Source: a virus | Length of the DNA stretch: 20,063 bases | Strand: one strand, 5' to 3' | Virus record (IMG/VR): IMGVR_UViG_3300009553_000529 | Coordinates: 1 to 20,063 of that record | In this document: positions 5,052 through 11,308 of the stretch, one piece after another | Layout of the letters: each line of letters begins with the position of its first letter | Numbering within the stretch: position 1 is the stretch's first letter | Made by a program: the position numbers and the translations under genes | The notes under the pieces: generated by a model | Told to the model about the DNA's origin: nothing | Databases searched by the model: none | The model's input: the letters and a program-made list of their open reading frames with translations, nothing else

Positions 5052-5368
5052 CGGTTCCCACCGCCCGCACGATTGCGCGCTGGACGCTCCGGGCCAGCCT
5101 GGGGTGGAACGCCGCCCTGATCGTCGTCAACGTGGTCGGCCGGCGTTACGAGAGCGCGGGGTTCATCCTGATCGTCGTCGCCTTCCTCGCGACCTGGCTG
5201 TGGGCCTCCCCCAAGATCGACGCGCACCTCGACGCGCGGCTCGGCGAGGCGATCGCGCAGCGGACGATGGCGGAGATCGCGCTCACCGAACTGCAACGAT
5301 CGCAGCGGGCGGGCGAGTTGCGGGTCGACTTGAGTGTGGAAGGCCACCGGGAAGGACGGGCGCACTGA
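5048..5368 (+). CDS. Two-pass membrane protein with cytoplasmic helix
   Basis: This 106-residue protein starts at GTG in a GTGA overlap, with GAGGCG upstream as a ribosome site. Hydrophobic segments at about 17-30 (SLGWNAALIVVNVV) and 38-53 (GFILIVVAFLATWLWA) predict two membrane helices. A charged helical tail with DARLGEAIAQRTMAEIAL follows and could form a coiled coil. The function is unknown. Small early membrane proteins in temperate phages often serve in superinfection exclusion, but nothing here proves that. Confidence 0.6.
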   Translation: MTVPTARTIARWTLRASLGWNAALIVVNVVGRRYESAGFILIVVAFLATWLWASPKIDAHLDARLGEAIAQRTMAEIALTELQRSQRAGELRVDLSVEGHREGRAH

Positions 5369-5697
5369 TGACCGCCGACCTCGACCTGGACGCGATCGCG
5401 AAGCGCATCGACCTGGCCCGGGAGGTCTACGGGGCCGACTTCACCCTCGGCACCGTGGAGTTTGCCAGCGGCGAGCTGACCCCGCGGGCGACGGTGGACA
5501 TCCTGCGGGATCTGGACCGGGTGGCGCTCTTTCGGGAAGTGCGTCGGCTGCGCCTCGCGCTGCAGGACGCGGCCGTGACGCGGCAGTTGGTGCGGGAGGC
5601 CTACGAGGCCTTGACGAATCCCGAGGGGCACGTGGACCTGCGCGACTGGCTGAAGACCGCGGCGCCGTTTGTGAAGCCGTCCACCGTTGAGCCATGA
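5368..5697 (+). CDS. Hypothetical early phage protein
   Basis: The 109-residue protein starts at an ATG overlapping the previous stop (TGATG). It is soluble and mostly helical by eye, with an acidic start (MTADLDLDAIAKRIDLAREV) and a middle rich in Arg/Leu helices (ILRDLDRVALFREVRRLRLA). No family is recognised. It ends in an ATGA sequence. Good codon choice and tight coupling support it as real. Confidence 0.6.
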   Translation: MTADLDLDAIAKRIDLAREVYGADFTLGTVEFASGELTPRATVDILRDLDRVALFREVRRLRLALQDAAVTRQLVREAYEALTNPEGHVDLRDWLKTAAPFVKPSTVEP

Positions 5698-5850
5698 ATG
5701 TCGGCCTGGATCTACGTCCCCGCGCTCGTCGTCCTGATGGGCGTGCCGTGCCTGGGGCTCTGGTGGTGGCTCGTGCGCGACCCGAACGATCGCGGCGCGT
5801 CGGTCTCCAGTACCTGGCTCGACGAACACATTCGCGGCCGCCGCGACTGA
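5698..5850 (+). CDS. Small tryptophan-rich membrane protein
   Basis: The 50-residue frame starts at ATG 5698, directly after the upstream stop. Residues 4-26 (WIYVPALVVLMGVPCLGLWW) make one strong membrane helix bounded by WWWLVRDP, and a soluble charged tail ends HIRGRRD. An alternative 98-residue frame from 5694 through 5990 is Arg-rich with poor codon choice over this stretch and lacks the hydrophobic helix, so it is rejected. Function unknown. Confidence 0.6.
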   Translation: MSAWIYVPALVVLMGVPCLGLWWWLVRDPNDRGASVSSTWLDEHIRGRRD

Positions 5851-5864
5851 GAAGGGAGCGATCG

Positions 5865-5990
5865 ATGGCGCTCATCGACGACGAACCGGACGAAGGCGAG
5901 CCCGACGACGACGGCGATCCGGACGACGACGAGCTCGAGGATCCGGACGACGACGATGAGGACGACGAGGAAGAGCAAGCCTTCGCGTAG
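5865..5990 (+). CDS. Ultra-acidic 41-residue protein
   Basis: A GAAGGGAG ribosome site lies seven bases before ATG 5865. The product begins MALIDDEPDEGEPDDDGDP and has 17 Asp and 9 Glu among 41 residues and no Lys or Arg, a net charge near -26. Extreme acidity suggests a DNA mimic or a ligand for basic proteins, a strategy phages use against restriction enzymes or nucleoid proteins; this is inference from composition only. Repetitive GAC codons could also reflect a low-complexity expansion. It is the last gene before the replication leader. Confidence 0.6.
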   Translation: MALIDDEPDEGEPDDDGDPDDDELEDPDDDDEDDEEEQAFA

Positions 5991-6254
5991 ACGAGCGACC
6001 GTCGGCGGATCCAGGACGGGGTCGAACCTGAGTCCGCCGACTCACCGGTGAGCACTACATCGCGTCGGATCGATCCAGCCTCCCAGCACGGATCGGGTCT
6101 GACACACACGGCCCGACGATCGGCTGCAGCCTGGAAACTTCAGGCCGACCGGGGGCGAGAGGCGCGCGTCGATGTCGGCTGGAATAGCCAGAAATTACCA
6201 AACTCTTTTTTGCCCTGCAAGCGTCTCAAATGACTGCGCTCCGATCGGACGCCG
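5991..6254. promoter_or_regulatory. 264-base non-coding leader before the replication gene
   Basis: No convincing gene is present. GTCGGCGGA (6001-6009) and TCCGCCGAC (6033-6041) form a perfect 9-bp stem with a 23-base loop. It is followed at once by the palindrome CTCACCGGTGAG (6042-6053), which shares the CACCGGTG centre of the origin iterons. A short AT-rich patch (about 6189-6208, with T6) lies nearer the next gene. A promoter is expected but its boxes could not be fixed. Confidence 0.45.
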
Positions 6255-6995
6255 ATGAGTGGCGATCGCGAGCGCTATCCCTCGGTGCCGGAGCGCATCA
6301 CGTGGACGACGGGGTTCCGCGTCGCGACTGATAAGTCAGTGCTCGGGACGCTCTCAACGTTTGCGAATTTCAGAACCGGGAAGGCGGCGCGGATGTCGCT
6401 GCGCGCGCTCACGATGCGCTCAGGCCTCCCCCGGCGGACGGTCCAGCGCGCGTTGCAACGACTGGAGGCGGACGGGTGGATCGTTGGTCACCGATCGCAC
6501 CGACACGCGACGTCGTGGGACATCAATATTGAACGCCTGGCGGAGAACTGGGTGGGAGCGAAAGTGGTGAGCGATCGGTCCGACGTACTTACAGATCTGA
6601 GCGCCACCGGTGGCGCTCAAGAGGAAGAATTTCGGTTCGTTCTGAGCGCCACCGGTGGCGCTCAAGACCCCGATCTGAGCGCCACCGGTGGCGCGCAACA
6701 CTCCGATCTGAGCGCCACCGGTGGCGCACCGATCCCCTGTACGTACGTAGATCCCCTGTACGCCGATCACAAAGAACCGGCGCTGCGCGCCGCCTCTCCC
6801 AAGAATTCGGAAACGTCGACGACGACGGGTGTCGCGACGAACGAGGCGAAAGGCGACGACGGGACGCCCCAACAGCTCACGTTCGGACCACACGACGTGC
6901 GGCCGCCGCCGCACGATCCGAACTGGACGCAGCGATTCGCGGAGACGCTTCGCACCGCCCTTCGGACACCAGCGGATCGGAAAAAACATGGCTGA
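6255..6995 (+). CDS. Phage replication initiator with internal origin (lambda O-like)
   Basis: This is a 246-residue protein. Residues 48-92 (LRALTMRSGLPRRTVQRALQ, then RLEADGWIVGHRS) form a winged helix-turn-helix like those of phage and plasmid initiators. The middle carries four repeats of LSATGGA(Q) at about 115, 130, 141 and 152, encoded by four near-identical palindromes (6598-6730) that look like iterons. The C-terminus is Pro/Thr-rich and less ordered, as in lambda O, where it recruits the helicase loader. No helicase or loader gene is visible nearby, so host or distant phage proteins must supply that role. The stop overlaps the start of the HNH gene. Confidence 0.72.
   Translation: MSGDRERYPSVPERITWTTGFRVATDKSVLGTLSTFANFRTGKAARMSLRALTMRSGLPRRTVQRALQRLEADGWIVGHRSHRHATSWDINIERLAENWVGAKVVSDRSDVLTDLSATGGAQEEEFRFVLSATGGAQDPDLSATGGAQHSDLSATGGAPIPCTYVDPLYADHKEPALRAASPKNSETSTTTGVATNEAKGDDGTPQQLTFGPHDVRPPPHDPNWTQRFAETLRTALRTPADRKKHG
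6598..6730. repeat. ori: Four palindromic iterons, presumed replication origin
   Basis: Copies at 6598-6619, 6643-6664, 6676-6697 and 6709-6730 share the 16-bp perfect palindrome GCGCCACCGGTGGCGC. The first two extend to 22 bp, the third has one arm mismatch, and the fourth loses its right flank. Start-to-start spacing is 45, 33 and 33 bp. Four palindromic iterons inside the initiator gene match the lambda ori layout. Confidence 0.72.
6731..6762. repeat. 13-bp direct repeat GATCCCCTGTACG next to the iterons
   Basis: Copies at 6731-6743 and 6750-6762 start immediately after the last iteron, spaced 19 bp. They encode different residues in frame, so the repeat is conserved at DNA rather than protein level. 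They are likely part of the origin, such as a second protein-binding site. Confidence 0.45.
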
Positions 6996-7782
6996 CCTTC
7001 CCCGGAACAGCGCCGCCGAGATTCAGCGACTGCGGGATTTGCCGTATCACGATGGCTATCTGAAATCCTCGTGGTGGCGCCGGCGCCGACACGTCCGGCT
7101 GCAGAAGGCCAAGGGCAAATGCGAGAAGTGTGGAGCCGTCACCTCGTTCCAGGACGTGCATCACGTGCACTACGACCGACTGGGCGAGGAGCGCGATAGT
7201 GATCTTGAAGTGGTCTGCCGTGACTGCCACGGCAAGGCGCATTTCGACCAGAGTCGCCAGCAGAACATCGGGGTCTACGAAAAACTCGCGCGCGAAACGC
7301 TGCGCCTCGACAAGCCCACGACGGCGACTGACTTCAAAGACGCGTTTCGGCTACGACTCGACCAGATACACCTCCCGATCGACCATCGGGTCGACGACGC
7401 CGTCTCGATCGTGTGGAAGCACGAAGCCGTGAGCCTGGCTAGTGAGGAACGGCGGGCGCGCGTCGCGCACGTCCTGGCGAAGGCGGGCGAGCTGCCGCCG
7501 ATCAGTGTGCCCGAGGGGATGGCGTTGCTGCGTCGGATGGGCTACTCGCGCGTGCCGGTGCGCGGGATGCCGACGATGTTCGGGCCCGGTACCGGCGTCG
7601 CGTTCATCAGAGCTCGCGCGGCCGAACGGTTGAAGGGAACCCGCTGTCCGGCCTGCGCGCATCACGGCGTCCAGCTCTCACGCGAGCCGCCGGGTTGGGT
7701 GTGGTGCGAGCACTGTCATCACAAATGGGATCTCCTCAGTGAGGAAGTTGAGCGCCTCGGGTTCACCGGGAGTTCTGAATGA
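6988..7782 (+). CDS. HNH endonuclease-like protein with C-terminal zinc ribbon
   Basis: This 264-residue protein has an N-terminal HNH/treble-clef domain: C45-x2-C48, H58-H59 (DVHHVHYDRLG), then C77-x2-C80-H81 and H85 (CRDCHGKAHF), with the usual acidic segment between. The C-terminus has a second zinc ribbon, C220-x2-C223 and C240-x2-C243 (CPACAHHG, then WCEHCHHKWD). The middle (about 95-215) is unrecognised and helical. HNH proteins cut DNA in homing, packaging or restriction roles. Placed directly after the origin gene and overlapping it by eight bases, a recombination or replication-linked nuclease is possible. The two-zinc-module architecture is unusual. Confidence 0.75.
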   Translation: MADLPRNSAAEIQRLRDLPYHDGYLKSSWWRRRRHVRLQKAKGKCEKCGAVTSFQDVHHVHYDRLGEERDSDLEVVCRDCHGKAHFDQSRQQNIGVYEKLARETLRLDKPTTATDFKDAFRLRLDQIHLPIDHRVDDAVSIVWKHEAVSLASEERRARVAHVLAKAGELPPISVPEGMALLRRMGYSRVPVRGMPTMFGPGTGVAFIRARAAERLKGTRCPACAHHGVQLSREPPGWVWCEHCHHKWDLLSEEVERLGFTGSSE

Positions 7783-8036
7783 TGACCTTCGGCGATCTCG
7801 CGATCGGCGAGATCTTCTACTGGCCCGAAGGCGGTGGGCCGATCACCAAGGTCGACGCGACGCACTACGAGTTCACGATCCACGGCGGCCGCCCGGTCGA
7901 CGGCCAATGGCCCGACGGCACGCCGCGCATGGCGACCGGCACCGCCGAGCCGCACTATCGCGTCCGACGGACGCGCACCAGGAGGACAGCGACATGGACG
8001 ACGCGATCGAGACCCAGCCACCCGCAGACGATCTGA
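7779..8036 (+). CDS. Small hypothetical beta-rich phage protein
   Basis: The 85-residue protein overlaps the previous stop (ATGATGA; the second ATG at 7782 is equally possible). Its N-terminal 55 residues (FGDLAIGEIFYWPEGGGPIT, then YEFTIHGGRPVD) look like a small beta-barrel, similar in feel to phage proteins that begin with a TFGDLxxGxxF motif. The C-terminal tail runs into the next gene for 43 bases and is Arg/Thr-rich, so only the N-terminal part is likely constrained. No function is assigned. Confidence 0.6.
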   Translation: MMTFGDLAIGEIFYWPEGGGPITKVDATHYEFTIHGGRPVDGQWPDGTPRMATGTAEPHYRVRRTRTRRTATWTTRSRPSHPQTI

Positions 8037-8716
8037 CCCTGGTCGCGCTGACGCCGTCGGACATGGTGCCGGCGCAGGTGAATCTCGCCGCCTGGTGCGA
8101 CCGCAAAATCGCCGCGCTGCGCGTCGAACTGTCCGACCTCGAAGCGAACCTCGAGCTGGCGACCGCGCACGGCTGGAAATATGAGACCGTCGCCTCAACG
8201 CTCAACCGCACGGCCCGCCGCATCACGTACTACGAAAAGCTGCAGGCCGCCGTCCAGGCGGGGTACCTCCTGATCCCGAACCTCACGGTCGACGTGTTCG
8301 CCGTCCGCGTGAAGCGCGCGAAACAGCCCGAGAAGGTCCACGACAACCAGTGGCCCAGCAACTTCGAGGCGAAGGCCCAAGTCCTCCCGGCCGGCGAAGG
8401 CCGCTACGTCGACGACGTCGTGCAATACCGCGACGAATCGCGCGTCCAGACGATCGACGGCAAAGAGAAACTGATCCGCCGCTACGTCTCGGACGACTAC
8501 GACAACGTTGATTTTCCAGTCGCCCTCGTCAAGCCGTCCGTGCTCGAGGCGACAACGCGCGCGATGGCGCTCAAAGTGTTCGACCAGATCGGCGTCGTGC
8601 GGAACGACTATCCCGGCAAGGATCCGATCGTCGTCGGGATCCTGCTCGACCCGCGCGGCAATCGTCGGCGGTCCACGTTCTTCATCGCCTGGTGGCTGGA
8701 CACCGCGAGCCTATGA
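7994..8716 (+). CDS. Hypothetical phage protein, about 240 residues
   Basis: The start is well set by AGGAGG (7980-7985), eight bases before ATG 7994. The protein has an acidic head, a coiled-coil-like section at about 33-60 (CDRKIAALRVELSDLEANLE), a possible helix-turn-helix-like stretch (ETVASTLNRTARRITYYEKL), and a beta-rich second half ending RSTFFIAWWLD. Internal motifs such as IPNLTVDVFAVRV and GVVRNDYPGKDPIVVGILLD look conserved but match no family I can name. As one of the larger early genes with its own strong ribosome site, it probably has a central early role. Confidence 0.7.
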   Translation: MDDAIETQPPADDLTLVALTPSDMVPAQVNLAAWCDRKIAALRVELSDLEANLELATAHGWKYETVASTLNRTARRITYYEKLQAAVQAGYLLIPNLTVDVFAVRVKRAKQPEKVHDNQWPSNFEAKAQVLPAGEGRYVDDVVQYRDESRVQTIDGKEKLIRRYVSDDYDNVDFPVALVKPSVLEATTRAMALKVFDQIGVVRNDYPGKDPIVVGILLDPRGNRRRSTFFIAWWLDTASL

Positions 8717-8916
8717 AGGCCCGTATCGACGTCGCCAATCGAACCGAAGCGGAACAGATCCGACGCGCCCTCGCGGATCCGAAGGTCCGCGCGCTCGTCC
8801 TGATGATGGGCGAACTCCTCGCGCTGCCGAGCGACCGCGCGCGCGAGCGGGTGTTGCGTTTTGTCGACGATCACCTCGACGAACAGGATCCGGCTTACGT
8901 GTCGGTGTTCCGATGA
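8713..8916 (+). CDS. Small hypothetical protein
   Basis: The 67-residue protein is coupled to the previous gene by ATGA. It is helical, with NRTEAEQIRRALADPKVRAL followed by GELLALPSDRARERVLRF. This resembles short helical repeats found in several phage hypotheticals, but no family is assigned. An upstream in-frame start would lie within the preceding gene and is rejected. GC-rich third positions and coupling on both sides support it. Confidence 0.6.
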   Translation: MKARIDVANRTEAEQIRRALADPKVRALVLMMGELLALPSDRARERVLRFVDDHLDEQDPAYVSVFR

Positions 8917-9089
8917 GCCGCGATCGCATCGCCGAAGGCCTGGAGCTCCTGCTCGTGCAGCTCGCCAACAGCGACAGCCATGCGCCCCCGCCGGACTGGC
9001 TGCCGCACGAGTGGGCGTATATCCGCGGCTTGGCGTCGGCGGGGATCTGGGAGCTGATTAGTCGGCTCAAACGGTCGGGGTCGTCGTGA
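8913..9089 (+). CDS. Small hypothetical protein
   Basis: This 58-residue protein is coupled by ATGA to the gene before. It has a helix (SRDRIAEGLELLLVQLANSD), a Pro/Trp linker (PPPDWLPHEWAYIRG) and a second helix (WELISRLKRSG). No known family is recognised. The short stretch after it is less clearly coding, so it may end this run of tightly coupled genes. Confidence 0.55.
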   Translation: MSRDRIAEGLELLLVQLANSDSHAPPPDWLPHEWAYIRGLASAGIWELISRLKRSGSS

Positions 9090-9223
9090 CCGTGGGGGTC
9101 GCGACGATCGGGTGCTGGTCGGACCGGCTCGCTCTGGATCACTCGGCAAAGGGGTTCGACGAGGGGGATCCGATCAGCACCTCCCGAAGGGAACAGGTAT
9201 CACGATGGCCAAGAAACGGGTGA
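9086..9223 (+). CDS. Possible 45-residue GTG-start frame
   Basis: A GTGA overlap with the previous stop could start a 45-residue product (MTVGVATIGCWSDRLALDHS and onward) that ends inside the next gene in another frame. It lacks a ribosome site and recognisable features. The alternative is that 9090-9204 is a 115-base non-coding leader. It is listed as a weak candidate only. Confidence 0.2.
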   Translation: MTVGVATIGCWSDRLALDHSAKGFDEGDPISTSRREQVSRWPRNG

Positions 9224-9462
9224 AAGCAATCCTCACGATCGGCGTCTCGCTCGTGCCGGGCGTCTGCCGCTGGTGTCAGTGCACCGAGACGACGCCGTGC
9301 GCGAACGGCTGCGCATGGGTCGAGCGGTCCTACACCCTCTGCTCCGAATGCGTGCCCCTCGACAAAGCGCTGCGGACGAGGGCCGGCCGCCGCCAGCTCG
9401 CCGAGTTCATCCAGGAGCATGTCGAAGGGGGCGCGATGCCTGTGACCGAGGCGGGCCGATGA
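9205..9462 (+). CDS. Small cysteine-rich zinc-binding phage protein
   Basis: The 85-residue protein carries C21-x2-C24-x-C26, C32, C36 and C46-x2-C49 (GVCRWCQCTETTPCANGC, then LCSECV). This seven-cysteine pattern is very common among small phage proteins and is usually described as a zinc-binding hypothetical. A helical tail with RAGRRQLAEFIQEHVEGG follows. GAAGGGAAC upstream may serve as a ribosome site. It ends in an ATGA overlap with the double-HTH gene. Role unknown. Confidence 0.7.
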   Translation: MAKKRVKAILTIGVSLVPGVCRWCQCTETTPCANGCAWVERSYTLCSECVPLDKALRTRAGRRQLAEFIQEHVEGGAMPVTEAGR

Positions 9463-10031
9463 TCCCGAACGTGGAACGTGGAACGTCCCAGACGTCCGAG
9501 ACTCGACACCGTGTCTCAGACAGTGTCTATGACTCCTGGCTCACGAAAGACCAGGCCGCCGCGGCGATCGGCGGGTCGACCAAGATGGTCGAACGGCTGG
9601 CCGCGGAGGGGAAGATCCAGCAAGCCTCTACGCAGCGCGAGGGCCGCGGCGCCTTCCGGACCGTCTACCACCCTGACGACGTCGCCCGCATCGCGCGGGA
9701 GCGGCAGCCAGGGGCCACGGCGTTCGTTTTACCGGTCGGTGTGACCCCGCCGAGCAACGGGAACGGACACGGGACACGATCCGCCCTCCAAACGCGGGAG
9801 ATCGTGTCCCCCCCGGAGGGGTCGAGTTCGGGTATGGAGGCGCTGACCGCGTTCGCCGTCGCCCTGCGACAGTTGTCTGAGACGTCTGAGACACGATCGG
9901 CGTACGTCGACAAGGCCGAGGCCCTCGCGATCGCCGGCGTGTCGTATGGGGAGCTGCGGGCGGCGGTCCAGGCGGGTGAGGTGAAACAGCGGGGCCGGCG
10001 GTACCGGCGGCAGGACCTGGAGGCGCTGTGA
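9459..10031 (+). CDS. Double helix-turn-helix regulator with SQTSET linkers
   Basis: The 190-residue protein has two excisionase/MerR-like domains. One is at about 26-80 (WLTKDQAAAAIGGSTKMVER, then YHPDDVARIARER) and one at 148-190 (YVDKAEALAIAGVSYGELRA, then RRYRRQDLEAL). A Pro/Ser/Gly-rich linker joins them. SQTSET (10-15) and SETSET (140-145) precede the two domains and are encoded by GTCTCAGAC/GTCTGAGAC-type DNA also found at 743-762. A DNA-binding early or late regulator with two half-site readers is likely. The sites in its own gene could be its operators, which is inference. Confidence 0.65.
   Translation: MIPNVERGTSQTSETRHRVSDSVYDSWLTKDQAAAAIGGSTKMVERLAAEGKIQQASTQREGRGAFRTVYHPDDVARIARERQPGATAFVLPVGVTPPSNGNGHGTRSALQTREIVSPPEGSSSGMEALTAFAVALRQLSETSETRSAYVDKAEALAIAGVSYGELRAAVQAGEVKQRGRRYRRQDLEAL
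9467..9528. repeat. Tandem GAACGTG heptamers and GTCTCAGAC-type units
   Basis: Three heptamers (GAACGTG, GAACGTG, GAACGTC) run 9467-9487. They are followed by CAGACGTCCGAGAC (9489-9502), an imperfect copy of the palindrome at 743-762, and GTGTCTCAGACAGTGTCT (9511-9528). All lie in the 5' end of the double-HTH gene, close to its start. Confidence 0.5.
9875..9892. repeat. GTCTGAGAC direct duplication
   Basis: Two abutting copies of GTCTGAGAC form an 18-mer that differs from the palindrome core at 744-761 by one base. It encodes SETSET just before the second HTH domain of the same gene. Confidence 0.5.
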
Positions 10032-10288
10032 TGTGCGAGCGCGTCGCGCTGCCGGGCGGCGGGTTCGCAATCGTCTGCGGCACCCGCCGCGGCCGGCGCT
10101 CCACCTGCGCGCATTGCGGCCGACCGGCGTCGCTCCTCTGCGACGGGCCGGCGCGCGACGGCGGCGTCGGTACCTGCGATCGCGCGCTCTGCACCCATTG
10201 CCGGATCCACGTTCCGCCGGATCGGGACTATTGCAAAGGACACCGCGAGGCCGCGCGCGATGCGGCCGCGCAATTGAGGCACTTCTAA
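10031..10288 (+). CDS. Cysteine-rich phage zinc protein
   Basis: This 85-residue protein (86 if the overlapping GTG at 10028 is used) carries C26-x2-C29, C37, C49, C54-x2-C57-x2-H60 and C68-x2-H71 (TCAHCGRP, CDGP, TCDRALCTHCRIHV, DYCKGHR). Such treble-clef-like proteins with a CDRxLC motif are frequent in temperate phages and have no settled function. TGATG couples it to the double-HTH gene, and TAATG couples it to the next. Confidence 0.7.
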   Translation: MCERVALPGGGFAIVCGTRRGRRSTCAHCGRPASLLCDGPARDGGVGTCDRALCTHCRIHVPPDRDYCKGHREAARDAAAQLRHF

Positions 10289-10548
10289 TGACCCTGGTCC
10301 GCCGCGGCTCCGCGAAGAAGAAGCACGAGGCGCGGGTGGCCTGGCTGAAGCCGGACCTGGATCTTTACGCCGACGTCCCTGGGATCCGCGACGACGTGAC
10401 GGACGCGAACCGACCAGCGCTCGATCGCCTCTGCGCGTTGATGGACGCGCTGCAGTTGTTCGGCCAGGCGTCGCGGGAGACGCGCCGCGAGACCGTGCGC
10501 CGGCTCGTGAGCGAGCTGCGCGGGGAAGACGTCGGGGTGGGGTGGTGA
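10288..10548 (+). CDS. Small hypothetical helical protein
   Basis: The 86-residue protein begins MTLVRRGSAKKKHEARVAWL and is helical and charged throughout, with LDRLCALMDALQLFGQASRE and a last helix (RRETVRRLVSELRG). The stop of the preceding gene overlaps its ATG. It is not recognised. Coupling on both ends and good codon use make it likely real. Confidence 0.6.
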   Translation: MTLVRRGSAKKKHEARVAWLKPDLDLYADVPGIRDDVTDANRPALDRLCALMDALQLFGQASRETRRETVRRLVSELRGEDVGVGW

Positions 10549-10832
10549 CGCGATCGCGCCGGGCGCTCGACGCGGCCGAGCAGGTGCTCCTGCAACAGAT
10601 GGCGCGCGAGATCGCCGCGCTCGAGGCGGCGCCGATGGAGATCGTCTTGCGGCCGCAGACCGCGATCGCGCTGGCGGGCCTGGTGCAGCTCGCGCTGCGG
10701 CATGAGGGCACCGCCGGCGACATCCAGGCGATCGGGCACCTGTTCGTCGACAGCGTTCGCGAGTACTTCGCCGACGCGCCGGCGGTGCTCGAGGTCCTTC
10801 ACAAAGGCGACGACCCGACGGAGGATCGCTGA
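10545..10832 (+). CDS. Small hypothetical helical protein
   Basis: The 95-residue protein starts at GTG in a GTGA overlap, and a GTG one codon earlier is also possible. It consists of three or four helices, including EQVLLQQMAREIAALEAAP and ALAGLVQLALRHEGTAGD, and ends with an acidic tail. No family is recognised. The LRPQTAIALAGLVQLALRH section resembles short phage proteins beginning with a strand and long helix, but no assignment is safe. Confidence 0.6.
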   Translation: MTRSRRALDAAEQVLLQQMAREIAALEAAPMEIVLRPQTAIALAGLVQLALRHEGTAGDIQAIGHLFVDSVREYFADAPAVLEVLHKGDDPTEDR

Positions 10833-11036
10833 ATGGCCTTCGGTCCCGGCAAGTACGACGACGCGGTGACCACCCTGCGCGAGATCCTCGGCGCGCGGGG
10901 CATCCTCCTGGTCGTGGTCGACGGTATTCACGGCAGCGGGTTCTCGGCGCAGCTGCCGCCGCGGGAGACCCTGACCCTCCCCGAGATCTTGCGCCACCTC
11001 GCGGACGAGATCGACCAGAAGGGGCTGACCGTGTGA
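10833..11036 (+). CDS. Small hypothetical protein
   Basis: The ATG follows directly on the previous stop. The 67-residue product has a beta core (GILLVVVDGIHGSGFSAQL) and two helices, the second being LTLPEILRHLADEIDQKG, consistent with a compact alpha/beta domain. A small phage protein with a similar VxxGxxGxGFxxQ strand is familiar from other phages but unnamed. It ends with GTGA into the next gene. Confidence 0.6.
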   Translation: MAFGPGKYDDAVTTLREILGARGILLVVVDGIHGSGFSAQLPPRETLTLPEILRHLADEIDQKGLTV

Positions 11037-11308
11037 CGGTCAAGTGGCCGACGGGGAAGCGCTTCACCTTCGACGAGACCGGCGTCGTCGAGGAGCTGCC
11101 CGCCGATCACCCCGTCCAGTTCTGGGTGTGTTGTCGCCTCGACGAGCCGTGGACCTGGCGGGTGCTCCCGCATCAACACGTCGCCCCCTGCGTCGACTGC
11201 GGCGCCGCGCTCATCTACCGCGTGAGCGAGAAGAGTCCGAGCGACCCCGCGGTGCAGAAGGTCTGCCGGCGCTGCATGGTCCGCCTGGCGGCGAGTCGAC
11301 CGCAATGA
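11033..11308 (+). CDS. Zinc-ribbon phage protein
   Basis: The 91-residue protein uses a GTG start in a GTGA overlap. An N-terminal beta section (WPTGKRFTFDETGVVEELP) precedes a zinc ribbon C53-x2-C56 and C78-x2-C81 (APCVDCGAAL, VCRRCMVRL). It is the fifth small cysteine-pair protein since position 339. The role is unknown; nucleic-acid or protein binding is plausible. It overlaps the next start by ATGA. Confidence 0.62.
   Translation: MTVKWPTGKRFTFDETGVVEELPADHPVQFWVCCRLDEPWTWRVLPHQHVAPCVDCGAALIYRVSEKSPSDPAVQKVCRRCMVRLAASRPQ

Noticed and set aside
5441-6109. Poly-serine open frame antisense to the acidic gene
   Set aside because: The serine runs are just the complement of GAC/GAG codons of the acidic protein on the plus strand.
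6048-6233. 61-residue open frame in the leader before the initiator
   Set aside because: No ribosome site, poor codon choice and Arg/Ser-rich composition; the region is better explained as a structured regulatory leader.
6598-6730. CRISPR-like repeat array
   Set aside because: Repeats are perfect palindromes with spacers of about 11-23 bases inside an open reading frame, with no cas genes; iterons fit much better.
6255-6995. lambda P/DnaC-like helicase loader or DnaB helicase downstream of the initiator
   Set aside because: The downstream genes show no Walker A motif; the only P-loop seen in the window is in TerL.
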